Assembly (NCBI RefSeq): GCF_947623445.1
Contig: NC_135242.1
Span: forward strand, 25,420,001-25,484,000
Source of the DNA: Clavelina lepadiformis
Lineage: Eukaryota; Chordata; Ascidiacea; Aplousobranchia; Clavelinidae
Reading direction: 5' to 3'
Length of the DNA: 64,000 nt
The position numbers were made by a program, and so were the translations under genes. Within the stretch, counting starts at the first letter, position 1. Each line of letters starts with the position of its first letter. The notes beneath the pieces are model-generated. The model was not told the origin of the DNA and searched no databases. It saw only the letters and a program-made list of their open reading frames with translations. Below, piece by piece: positions 14,301 through 26,270 of the stretch.

Positions 14301-17300
14301 AAGTAAATTTAATCTGCTTTGTCTCGTCATAATCGCATGTATCGCGCCGTGTTTCTCCTCGGATAAGTAAACGCAAAAGATTTGTCGAAAATGATTTTTT
14401 GCCGAGAAAATTCGAAAAATGAAAATTTGCTTTGGGATCAGTCAAGCGGAACGGACCGACCGGCTGGGATTTTCCCTCCGTCACAAGGACGCAAATTTAT
14501 GAGACTTCTATGTAATGTTTACGTCATAATAGCTTCTCGTGCAAAAACCAGTTTGATAATTATGAATCGTTGTGCAATTGTCGTCGCCGAACTTCATGTT
14601 TTTCTTCCATTATGACGACATAAACACATTTTAAGTAAATAATCTGAAGTGTGTTTCATCATAAACATGTTTTTCATCCGCATAAGCAGAGCGAAATCCT
14701 CTCTCACTAATTGCGACGCAACAATCACTGTGAAGTCACAACCAAGATGTATTATTGCAAAATAGAAAATCGAAATGTTATCGAAGATGACTCTTTGCAT
14801 GAGATACGATGAGTCACAAGTAAGTCACCAGATAAAACATTGCGGGAAGACAGTTGTCCTTGTGTGCTAATTATAGATTTATGATGTCACAAAAGAATTG
14901 TCTAGCTGGGTTTTAACAGGAAAGAGGGTAAAATAAGACGTCATAAAGCGGTAAGGGTGTGCTGGGGTGATAAAAGTTGTGACGACTTGAAATCTAGAAT
15001 TTGAGTTGCTATACAAACTGAGCGGTCCTCCCCGTGAAGATTTGAAGTGGAATGTGACTCACACCTTCATGTTCGTCACAATCATCTTTGTTGATCGCGC
15101 TTGCATCCATATTTCGACGCTAATCGTTTCCTCATTTCCTTCCGATATTGTAATAATCCAATCCATAGAAATCACAAAAATCTCAGTGATGCGTGAAGCT
15201 ACTAATGACGTCAGATGAATTTAGCCGAATGCTGGAAACTTTGATTCGAGAATTTCGCGTCATCGAGGTTACTTCAGGAAACTTTCGTTGCAAATTTTTC
15301 TTGAGCGCTCGCAAAGGCGACAAATACCAGAATAACAGCACTCGTGGCCGAGTCGACGATAAACAATCGGCCGATTCTGGAGGCCGTTGCGACGGGTAAA
15401 GTTAGACTTGTGGTCGGTCTGTTTATTTGAGCGGATTAGCTCGGTATGATGTGGAGAATAGGAAGTGGCCGGCTTGCTGTTTAATACTTATCTGACGTTT
15501 CAAGCATCCTAATAAATCACCGAACATCGATTATTGAATCATAATTGCTTTCCTTCCTTGCTCATTCTTTTTAATTATGACGTAGAAGGAAGTTGGAAAG
15601 AAATCCCCAGAATTTAATTTAAAGTCCGATGTTTTAAATTCCTGACACGCAAAAAACTTAGTTTCGGGAAAAATTGAAATTCTCTTAAAAACAATCCGTT
15701 TTGTCGCCGCCACGATAAAAATTACGTCATAGATACAGCATCGATTAAAATGTTTGTGGTTGAACTGACAATGGAAAGTTTCGAAATCGCGAAGCGGTTG
15801 AAGTCATTTTGAATTGGGTTGCTATTATGAGGTCACAATCGAATCATTGTCAAGTCTCACTGAAGCGAACATTTTCAAAATAATTCGAGATGGTTGAAAT
15901 TCAACAATCACAACTGTGACGACACAAATGAAATTCCAAAAGTTTTGGAAAAATTTCAGTTTCTAGAATATTGTTTATATGGAATATGAGCGAAAATACT
16001 TGGGGTATTTTTAAAAAGTGTCCGCAAATTTGCGTTTCGTTGCTGTTTAACAAAAGTTTTTATTGTTCTGTCATAGAGAAGATATTGAGATGGGGAGGAG
16101 CAAAATTGTTTGAATTTTTGATTTTCGTAGAGTCCAGCACAGTATGTCATTATGACGCCATAAATGACATTCGACATCTCAACTTAAACGCTGATCTTAA
16201 ACGTCGCCAAATTTGGTTTCAGGAAATATTCTTCAGAATCTCTGAAAGCAATTTTCGTCTCCGATGTAGCTCGAATACGTCAGATGAAATGTTGCCATCT
16301 GGCACCTGCCCCCCACCCATCGATACCGCATTATGAGGTCATAATGAAGAAGAATAATTGCTTTGCACCAACACGGCTTGTTATTATTAGCACGTTCGAG
16401 AAACTTTGCATCGAAGTAATCGCGGGTCGCCTGGTCGTGGTCGATTTAAATCGCATCTAGACTTGAACCTGGACAGAATTTCAATGAATTTCAACGAAAA
16501 TAGGGAAATTCTTTGGCACAAAATTGTCCGCCGCCGAATATAACCCCCCACGCATGGCGCGGTCGAATTCAAGATGACGCGATAATGGACCGGCTTGGGA
16601 CCAATTTCATCGCGACATTTAGCGTCGGTGATGTTCTAAGGACGCGCGATGTTCAGACAAAATTTGACGAAGATCGAATTCCTGGTGAAGTATTGGGGGG
16701 AGAGGAGAGGTACTGTCGGGCGCTTGAATTATTACGTCACTGTCGAGATTATTACAACCGAGTAATTTATTGGCTTAGAAAGTTTTTTCTAATTTAAATA
16801 TTTAAAGTCTGGAGCAACAATTTCCTTGAGTTATTCGAGACAGAGAGGAGACAGAGATGAAATCCCTGCCTCAGACACATTTTACGAGCTTGCCATGGAA
16901 TGGAAAATTTCAAAGATAGAAAAATATTCCAGAACAAACCATGATTGGCTGATTGTGACGTAGAGGGTACAACCGATATAGCTCCACCGCGTTCCATAAA
17001 AACTTGGAATCGTGTAGACAATGACGTAGTTAATGACGTGTCAAAATTTTTCATTCCTTTTACATCATAAAGTACATTTTTTACGTCACAATTCAGTTGC
17101 TACTCAACAACAAAACCGAAATCTTGCAAAATATTTTGCTCCACAAGAAATCTAAATTTCAAGTCAACGTTTCTCGGGAGATTTTGGAATACCTCCTGTT
17201 GCTAATTGTGACGTCAAAATCCAAGTTTCGACTGGGCTCACTGGAGCATGATAATTTCCAAGAAATGAGAGAAAATGAAAAATCGAAAGATTAATCGAGC

Positions 17301-18725
17301 CAAAACGCGATTTTCCGCGTCGTGTTTATCGCAGCATCATTGACTGAATCATTCCGCGAAACGTGAACGTGCTAACGATGTTTAGAACAAGATTGTTATC
17401 ATCAATAAAAGCGTATCAGGGAAGAGTTCATTGTGATGTTATAAAAGCGATTATGATGTATTCGGAATCAATCTATAAAGAGAATTATGGAGCATGAGAT
17501 ATTTTTAAACGTCGGCACAGATGCAATTGTTTCGTAATAACTGGATAATAAAATTAAAGCAAGTATATTGTGAAATGTCTAAACGACTTCGTCTGCGAAT
17601 GAAGCGCGATTATGAAATTATAGAGTGGAGCGGAAATTGAGAAAGCGGCGATGGAACAGAGCGGTATCTGCTTCTTTCGCAACCACAAAGCTACGGATGA
17701 AAATAATGAACTTTTCTGACAGTCTTTATATTTATGATTCTATGATGTCATAAACGAAGTTCGAAATGTGTACTAAATCGGATGCGTGGAAAGACCGCTC
17801 CTTCGATCTATAGATTTGTATGAAATTGGTCAACAAACAAGTTGGATGTGATCCCACCCTTAAAACTTCCATAACGCCACATGTATCATAGATAACGAAA
17901 CATTATCACGTAACAGGCGGTCATCACACAGGGCAGATTATGACAAAACAAACGACCTTGTTTGTGTAGTTCCATCTCAAAACAAATCAAACTAGAATTT
18001 TATATCTCATTCATAAAACTGAGGAATTCGTTTATTTTCGTCACAATGTGTTTGCTGCGTAACAACAAATGAATTTTATGTCGCGGTCTCCTGTTTTCTT
18101 GTTCGATTCTACTTTGGGCGAGGAAGCTGCGAGCAATGAAGCGGAACGCGCGAAACAGCGACAAATGAAAAGATGGACAACTTGTAACTTGTTTATGACG
18201 AAACAATGTGAGGCTGGCTCGTTTATTTCTATCCCAGCATATTGTTAAGCGCGAAACTTTATGAGGTAACAATATAAGTATGACGTCAGGAATCTTATAA
18301 GACCGGTCCAATTAGTGTAAAGTGAGCTTTATCTGATGTCTGTGTTGTTTAACAGCCATTATGATGACACAAAGCAGTTTGATTGTTTGATATGGAACAA
18401 AATGGGCGATTAAAATTTAAAATAAAACGCGGTGGCCGCTGTAGTTGGGGGGGATTACATCAAAATAGGCCAAAATATTTAGAATTTGACCTTCCCGGCG
18501 CGAATTTGCGATGAATAAATCATCCGACAGCCTTGTTTTAACTGGCATGCACGTCACAATACTGCCAGGCGAATTCTAGAAGCAACTCTTTGGTTATTTG
18601 CTCGAAATAGAAGCAGCGCTTACATCACTGCTGCATCCATCGATGTGCGTCGCGAACGTGAGAAAAAAGATCCCAGATCGAAAACCGCGTCGCTTCGTCT
18701 TTTTTCCTCGTCGACACGCGACTGG
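8395..18725. other. Gene-free 10-kb intergenic region
   Basis: I found no exon with matching splice sites and no domain in either strand. The sequence is AT-rich. It carries many copies of TGACGTCA and of degenerate relatives such as TTATGACGTAATAA, ATTATGATGTCATAA and TGACATCACAA. Open frames of 60-121 codons are scattered on both strands, as expected by chance. It lies upstream of the peptide-hormone-like gene and could hold its control elements, but nothing in the sequence proves this. Confidence 0.6.
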
Positions 18726-18732
18726 TATAAAA
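18726..18732 (+). promoter_or_regulatory. TATA box of the PTH/TIP39-like gene
   Basis: TATAAAA in GC-richer surroundings, about 240 bp upstream of a strong donor (AAC|gtgagt, 18963/18964) that would end a non-coding first exon. The first exon would start near 18755 by normal TATA spacing. Confidence 0.55.
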
Positions 18733-19215
18733 GGAGCGAAATATCGTGGAGAAGCATCAGAAGTTTGAGATGAAATTCTTTGGAGAATCCGAGATTGTTA
18801 AGATTTGAGAGAGATATTTTGCAACGAATAAGTTTTTAGTTGTTTTCATTATTTTTGCAGCAAAATTGAAATAAATTTGTTGATTGTTGCTGATTGAAAA
18901 GTTGATCAATTTGTACCAAGCTACAACAGCAATTTTCAACTCAACATTTTCCATCTTTAAAACGTGAGTATTTTTCATGATTTTGCCGATTTCGTAATTT
19001 AGTTCAAAAATATCGAACCACGGATGTGTTATTTTTAACAAAATCTCGTGTTGCCTCGGGCTCAGTTCGTTTTAACGCTTCGTAATGAGCTAAACATACC
19101 GTGACTGGTCCTCATGCTGCCCATCAGCTTAAAATGCTTCGTAAAATTCTGCGCGCACTAGAAATAATTTTGTCGCCTGTTAAATAAATTAACTTTATTT
19201 TTCTAGATTGAAAGA

Positions 19216-20327
19216 ATGCATTCCACACAGCAATTCTTATTAAAATCTTTGGTGATTGTTTTCGTCATAATGGTCGTTGGTTGTTACGCAAGACCGACCG
19301 GCTCAATGGAGGAAGAAGAAAGTCCATTGCATTCGCGTCGCATCTCCCAACATACAAGGTAATTTTTCTATCGGAGAATTTTAGTCTCTTTGCCGGAATA
19401 GAACGCTTCTAATGTAGCAGAATTAAAAATCGAAAGCCGATGTTAAAATTCGACCGGTTGTCTCTGTTTGGATGATCTTGAGCAGGAAGGTAAATGACAT
19501 AAACAATAACAACAAATGCTCTTCCAGAACACTGGCCCGCAAGCGACACGCCGAGATCCGAGTTCTGCAGGAGATGGCGAAGAGGATGGCGGCGTACAGG
19601 AGGCTCGCCACACTCAACAACCTGCTCGAGGGAATCGATTCAAGCAAAGTTGTTTCACTTGAGGTAGGCATTGTGATGTAACAGATAAACTGCTTGATAC
19701 GCTTATGTGGTCATAAACAAGCTTCGATTGCGAACTCGCATCGATCCATTAAATACCGCGATGTCGCGGTATTTGCGCTTTTTAATCTGCACGCTTCACA
19801 ATTATTGCATCACAATAGCAAACCACTTTACCACAACGCAAGCTTTTGTGAGGTCACAAGATGCAAGTTTTGTGTCGAAATTAACCAGTCAGCGACTAAC
19901 AGAATGCAAAGTGCTCGTAGAACAGACATAAACGCTCGACCCGGGCCGCGCTTCTCACAAGACACTTCACAACATCATAGCACTTACTATCACGTCACAA
20001 TCGTCTTTGATAACTTCACGTCAAGAAACAGACTTTTGAGTGTTAGCGGGCGCCTTGAACAAATCTTTATAAAATTCAGCGAAAATTTCGTAAATTTCTT
20101 GATCAAAAGCGAGATTCCAATCGAAGTTTTTTGACCACTTTTAGTAAATTTTATGTGTTTTCAACAATAATTTCAACAATAACAATCAGATGGCAACCTT
20201 GTCACTTTTGTGACGTCATAAAGCGCGGCCCTCTCAAGTGAGCGTTTATTTTCAGGACAAAGAACAAATCGCCCAATTTCGTCATAGGCTTTTGAGGAAA
20301 TTGTATCGAAGGCGCAGAAGAGCGTAA
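19216..20327 (+). CDS. Candidate parathyroid hormone/TIP39-family peptide precursor
   Basis: Three coding exons, 19216-19358, 19528-19663 and 20256-20327, join in frame to a 116-residue precursor (human preproPTH is 115). A non-coding exon ends at 18963 and its intron stops 9 nt before the ATG. Residues 1-26 are a clear signal peptide (FLLKSLVIVFVIMVVGCYA). A short acidic pro-region follows, then ARKR, a convertase site. The next residues, HAEIRVLQEMAKRMAAY..., align without gaps to PTH from residue 2. Matches are Glu4, Ile5, Lys13, Arg20, Leu24 and Leu28, with hydrophobic 8, 11, 15 and 31. Against TIP39 the Ala, Glu, Ala, Ala-Ala, Arg, Leu-Asn positions also match. The C terminus is very basic (RKLYRRRRRA). 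Trp23 of PTH is absent. I infer a secreted ligand for a class B receptor. Identification by residue pattern only; a CRF-like reading was weighed and judged weaker. Poly(A) signal at 20740-20745. Confidence 0.62.
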
Positions 20328-20745
20328 GGTCCAGGAAGAACCGGCGCCGCGCTTAAATCTCAGGAATAATCATCTTCAACACAGAGCAAACCTTTAGTGC
20401 AACATTTACAGAGACAATTATTGATAATTATAAGAACAGACCAGAACGAGTCCAATTATGACGTAATAAGCGGCGCGTGCTTGTTGTTTGTGATGTAGAT
20501 TGTCGTCGTAAAAGCTGCTAACTGTGAAAGTTCCTATAAAACTATTTATATTTGTATCATCGTCGTCAAACTGTGTTTTTTAAGTTATTTTATCTTTTAT
20601 TTATTTATATGCAAAATGTATCACGTAGCATTCTGCTTTTTGTACTTATTTAACGTTGTTTTGCAGAAAAAATTAAAAATTTCCAAAAAAAAAATTTGAG
20701 CTCAGTTCTAGGCTGTGAGGGCGCAGTTTAGCTTTAATCAATAAA

Positions 20746-22415
20746 ACGCATGAGCGAGAAGGAACTCACTGCACTGCATGAGCCGAGCATGCGCTTGAGC
20801 TTTGGCAAAATTTCAAATGAAATAATTTAAAATTTTGTTCGGCAGACAGCCCATGGAGGCAGAGGAGAGCCGTCTGGAGGCGCGGAGGTTAGAAAATTTT
20901 GAACTTGAATTTTAATGATTCTTGTCACGCGCGCAATTTGTTGCATGGGCGGCACACACATGACCACCCGGCTTCAAATCTTCGCATATCGACGTCTTAA
21001 ATGTTTGTGACATCAAACATTTAAATGCATGAACCGACATTAGACGACGCAAAACTTATCTGCCAACACGTCACGTTAACAACTTAATTATCGCGTTTGC
21101 TTCATGCAAGAACCCTGGGTTTAGACCCCAAACATTTGTCGCTGAATCGCAAGATAGGGTGCGTTGTTATGGCAACGGTGCATTTACGTAATAATTGGTT
21201 TAGATTGTAAACTTGTGTGTTATGAAACAAAGCATCCCACATCAATGTCACTATCATGTCACGCAATAAGTGGCCGTGACGTCAAAATGTCGTGATTATC
21301 GCAAACAATCGATCTAACCCGCTTGTATCTGTCGATGCAAAAGGAGGCGCCGTTGCAGAAGTGTGGCCAATCACGAGGTCACTGCCACGGACTGGGGTCG
21401 GGATTGGTTGGGTTTCATCCAATAAAGTTTGAGGAAACTTTTTGGCATCGTGAGGTCATAATTCAACGAAAAATCGTTGAAATAAAGTCAGTTTCAAGAT
21501 TAAAGAAACGCAAAATTAATTCTCGGTAAAGGGAACATCACCGTTTGTATTTGAAAATATTTTTTAACCAGGGGACTGTTTCTTTGTGACGTGAAAGAAG
21601 CCGCTGCATAAAGCAGAAATCTTTATTAAAGATTTGTTCGTCTCAGTTTAAAACCAGAGATCGGACAAATTGGTTTAAAAATCTCAAAAATAATCCACAA
21701 TCGCGTCTTACATGAAGCGGCCAAGCTCACCGCTTTAACCTTCCGTCAATGTTGTGGCTTCTTCGGTTAAACAAAAATAAACAAACTTCACCAATCTCAC
21801 CCGTCAGCTCCACGCTTCGCAAAAGAAAGCCTTTGTTTTAGTTGTTATGACAGCATAAAGCGTCGTGCATGAGGTCATCGCATAAAAAGCTGGGGTAAAT
21901 TTTAATTATTTGATGCGTGAAATTTGGGAAGAGGAAGTGTCCAACGAGCTAAACACTGTACCCATTATTGTGTCATAAAGTGGCATTGTTCGCTTCATAT
22001 TTGAACTCAACACAAACCTCAAGCGTTTCAACAACCGCATCTCTGTGACGTCACTTACTGGCTGCAATTAGTTTGGTAAATAAACTGAAAGATCGATGGT
22101 TGTTGGGTGATGGCAGGGTCGGGGCGAGATGTCAAACCGAACTCAAAACTGACAACTTGCCGGCAAAACTATTTCGACCAGTACTATCACGTTACGTCAC
22201 CAGATAAGTATCAACACGCAGACTTTGTGACGTCATAGTAAGCCAGAGAGGTTTTCGGCTGAAGAGTTTTTATCAAAGTCCTTGAAGGTTCAATGTCAAG
22301 TGTGATTATGCCCCGACCTTCAAACATAACAACACGTTCCTGTGGCGTAATAATACCTTAGTGTAGTGATTGTGAGCAAATAATCGGAAAGATTGATCCA
22401 AAAGTTTACTTCCAG
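20746..22415. other. Intergenic, nothing recognisable
   Basis: AT-rich sequence with several TGACGTCA copies (for example near 21278, 22045 and 22228). No exon, RNA gene or repeat that I can name. Confidence 0.6.
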
Positions 22416-23132
22416 ATTTATCCGACGGCTCCGTCCCATCAAGAGATCAACTCCGAGATCATTGATCAACTGAATGGGAGCCAACTTACTGGAGGAATCA
22501 GAATGAAAGTCATCCAGAACGAGCAACCTAGCACGCCACCTGCCGGAAAAGATTATTTAAGGTAGCCAACCCTTTATGACATCATTATTAGCTCAGGCGG
22601 GTTGTCAGACAAGTAAAATAAGTGGCTGAAAAGAAAGATCAGTTATAATTGGGCAGATCTCAGAACTCTGATCTATGTCCATCCAGGATAAATCCGCCAA
22701 TTTTAAATTTTTATCTGAGGCCGGCTAGGGCAGCTTCAAAAAGCGGTAATTTGCAACGAATGCTGCAAAATTAGGCCATTGAGGCATTGAGGTTGATAGG
22801 CGTCAATCTTAGAACGACATTGAACAAGAATTGTTTCTGTGATTTTGGTTATAATAGAACCAGCAGAAAAACTTCCAACTTCATATTTAACAATAAAAGC
22901 TCCGTGCTGGCGATTATTACGGGCACTGTGAAGCAATGTTGTCGTTTATTGCGGCCACTGTGAAACAGTAACGACCGTGTTTCCTTTCAGGTTTATCCAA
23001 CAAACCCAGAACGCGGTGGCTCTGGCGAAGACATGCAGGGACATGCAGGAAATGATCGCCAAGAACAATCTCCGTCTTCGAATTCGATGTCATCACTCGC
23101 CTTCCTCAACACGTCACACAAGCAGGCAGTAA
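22416..23132 (+). CDS. Doubtful two-exon gene 3' end, unknown product
   Basis: A pyrimidine-rich acceptor (ttacttccag) opens a frame at 22416 that stays open to a possible donor (TTTAAG|gtagcc) at 22561. A strong acceptor (tttcctttcag) opens the next exon at 22991, which continues in phase to a TAA at 23130-23132. The predicted peptide begins IYPTAPSHQEINSEIIDQ, has a helical stretch (TQNAVALAKTCRDMQEMIAK) and ends Arg/His/Ser-rich. The frame could start further upstream at 22362. No start codon, domain or family was recognised, and the gtagcc donor is weak. It lies 1.7 kb downstream of the hormone-like gene on the same strand, but shows no clear similarity to it. Confidence 0.28.
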
Positions 23133-26100
23133 TGGACATTATGATGTCATAATCATCACAGTGGCCTTCGATCACTTTTTGGTGCCAATTGCTGCCTTAA
23201 ATCTTCAATAATTGTGAATTTTTTTAAGAATCCTTTCACATTAGTATAATTAAGCGAGCAAGGCGGCTTTGTCTTGCTCGCTCGAAACCTTATGTAGAAC
23301 GTTTTGTAAAAACTTTCCACTTTTTCTGTGTAATTTAGCGGTATAGTATTTAATTTTGCCTTGTTTTGCCAAACTTTTGCTACAACTATGGCGTCTTCCC
23401 TAGAAGACAGGTCACGACAGTTATGTGGCATCCATGGAGCCAAACTTTCTTTGCTGTGTCTAAGTTCCAACATTGTGTTAATTTTGACGACTTTCAAAGT
23501 GTGTTCATGAAAGTCGACCGCGGAATAAATTTTGTATTTGATGTCTATGTCTGCTGAACTTGGCCTCACAAACTGAAGCTATGATAGTTGGCAAATTTCA
23601 ATCAGAGGTAAATAATAAGAACGACCTTAGTAACCTGGCCTAAATATTACATTAAAGTTCTTAACAAAAAAGATAAAATTAAGATTGCTGCTAACCAAAA
23701 TCTGGTGATGAAGCGTTGGTAGAAATAAATTTGGCAGAAATAAATAAAGCGTTGACAGAAATAAAAATTTGTATTTCACCAGCGGTGCCTCGTATCTGAT
23801 GCTAATGTTGCTGCGTTTAACATTTACGTAGATCGCTCATAACGCATTGTTTGTGCTGAAGACAACGAAATATGTCGTCCGCACTCAGGTGGTTTCGCCA
23901 ACTTCAATGATGGATTGTTTGATTGACAGCTCGTGTCGAGGGATTGTTATTGGGCGGCTTAGACGAATATAACACAATGCTGCTTGTTGTGAATTGACTT
24001 CCAACAACCAGTGAGTTAAAAGTTTAATAAAATCGACAAAGAATTTGTCTTTATAAGATGTTTATGACAATCAGTGGTATATATATAGTTGTTTGTAAGA
24101 CTGGATACAACCATGGATGCAAATTTAATCCTACTTGGAAGCAAACATCGACTCAAAATATCCAAATTAACCCTCTTATGACGTCAATTAAAATCTCAGT
24201 CTTCTAATTACACTCATGTAGTGACGTCATTTGAGTAAAGCAACTGGAAATTCTAAAATTTACAAAATATTTTGTTTTTTCCAAAATTTTGCGGCACGAG
24301 TTCTGATGTGATTGCTCCGAAATTACAAATATAGCGCCGGTGGTTCCGCTCCGTTGAACACGGCCGGTGAAAAATATGTTTTGGAGGATTCAGCCGCAAA
24401 ACAACTCAAATGTCGTCTCCTATGAGTTCGTGCGTCATGCGTCGCTTGATACGCAACGACGCAAAATACGTGAGCTGGGTTCATATTGCGTGGGCGACGC
24501 TCAGGGCAGTCGCGAGACAGAACGCGGCAAAAGCGTAAAGAGCCGCTTTGAAAACTATTTCCGAGAAATAAGGTTTTTATGGAACATTTTACACCAATTT
24601 TGGTTCCACGAGTTGTAATTAAGGGGCGAGGCTCGAATTAAAACTCTTTTTTATCTGACTTATTTTTGAGAACCTTTTAATGGAAACGTCTGGTCAAGTA
24701 AATTAAAGCTTCTCCAGCCCATCAGATCGCGATTCATCATTTCTTGTCGGGAAAAAGTTTTTCTGTTTTATGACGTCACACTTTCCCCAGTTGATGAAAG
24801 CAAGATCGACCTCTGTGACGTCACACAATGCAGTGGCCTACGAGCACTTCGAGCAACTTCGCACGTTGCCACCTTCGGAGATAAAAGGCGAGAGCGCGGT
24901 TGTGTTGATAATAAGCTCATCGCTGACCTTCAACTTGGAGCGGATTTTGGTTGAGAGGAAACTTCCGCCGCGCAATTAATCATCGATCGAGAGATTATCG
25001 CAACCACCGCGGCCAAATCGGTTTTTCGTCGAATTTAATCATAAACAGATCGAGTGTTTCGTCACACAAGGAGTCATTGTTGTGCAGAGAAGTTTGAGCC
25101 GACTAGGGGATATCCCTGAACCGAGAAACCTTTGACTCCAAGGCCACTATTCAGTCCAGATCTGACCCCACTATTGTCCTGATTGTTACGTCACACCCGA
25201 ATACTCACGAGCTCTTCGCAACAATTATGCTCGTTGAGCGCTTTGCGTTGTGACGTAATAAAACATGTTTTTCCTTTTCCAATAAAATCGAAGTGGAGAG
25301 CTTACGAAGACTGTGGCCGCTCGCAGGGAATTCTGACTCGACGGAATACAAGAGTCAACTACCACCTGACCGTGTTGTATTGTGACGTATTAACCGTTGA
25401 TTTCAAACAAAAATCAGCTTGCCAGCATCCTCTAGCGGCAAGCTGCTGGGCATTACAACATATGACGTCATTCGCACGTTAGTAGTTTATTCAAAGTTTA
25501 ATGCAAACAATTTGAAAATGTACAAATGACGTAAATGATGACGTCAACATAGCGCAGAAAAAATCATAATAAATGATGATGCAACGATCTCATCTTGCCA
25601 TTGTTTAAAAGTCTCATTATGACGCAACAATGAGCAGTAATATAGGACTGTACGAGTAGAAAAGCAGTGACGTCATTGCTATATTGCAACATCCTAACTT
25701 GACCAATTACGTTATAAAATAGCTTATGAGCAAATAAACAATGCTCTATTCTATTCTGACTGGTCGAAGGCACTCAAGTTCATAGAATGATGGAGACAAC
25801 ACTGTTCATGTTAAAATGAAATTAAAAACAATACAAGCAAGATAAAAGAGCCGCCAATAAGATCCCGACACGTCAACGCGCAGAGGCAATGATGATTACG
25901 TCATTATAGCATTGGGTGATCGTCGTTGGAGCGTTGAGGACCTGTCAAAGATCAGAGATGACGTAAATTACAAGAGAGAACGAGCGAGCCAAACCTCACC
26001 TTGCCATCTGTAGCAGACATCTGATGTGCTCGGTGCTTCCCCTTCTACGTCATCCCGGGTTGCGACGTCATCGGCTCGGCTAAACACACGAAACAACGTT

Positions 26101-26270
26101 GTGACTCATGCAAAGTGTAACTCGTGCAGGATACAACATTCAACCAACCTTGAACCGGGTAGTGTGACGTCATCATCTTGAACTTGGTCGGGGGCAGTGA
26201 ACCTGAACAAGAAGTGACGTCAGCAATGACGCAGAATGGAGCCATGTTGAGATGAAACAGAACTTACCTT
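23133..26270. other. Intergenic, no recognised gene
   Basis: Contains a 10-bp-stem hairpin (AGCGAGCAAG at 23253-23262 with its complement at 23273-23282) and a cluster of TGACGTCA copies around 24178-26215. A 137-codon open frame on the minus strand (23156-23569) has no known motif and no splice support. Confidence 0.55.

Noticed and set aside
16513-16797. 94-codon open frame in the gene desert
   Set aside because: No recognisable domain and no neighbouring exon in phase.
19528-19663. CRF/urocortin-family reading of the peptide (for example EMAKRMAA versus LEMARAEQ)
   Set aside because: Some short similarity exists, but the SIDL-like N terminus and the C-terminal amidation signal (G-K/R) are missing, a gap is needed, and CRF precursors are usually coded in one exon. 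The PTH/TIP39 alignment is gapless and fits the gene structure.
23156-23569. 137-codon open frame on the minus strand
   Set aside because: No motif, no splice context and no signal; length is within chance for the number of frames scanned.
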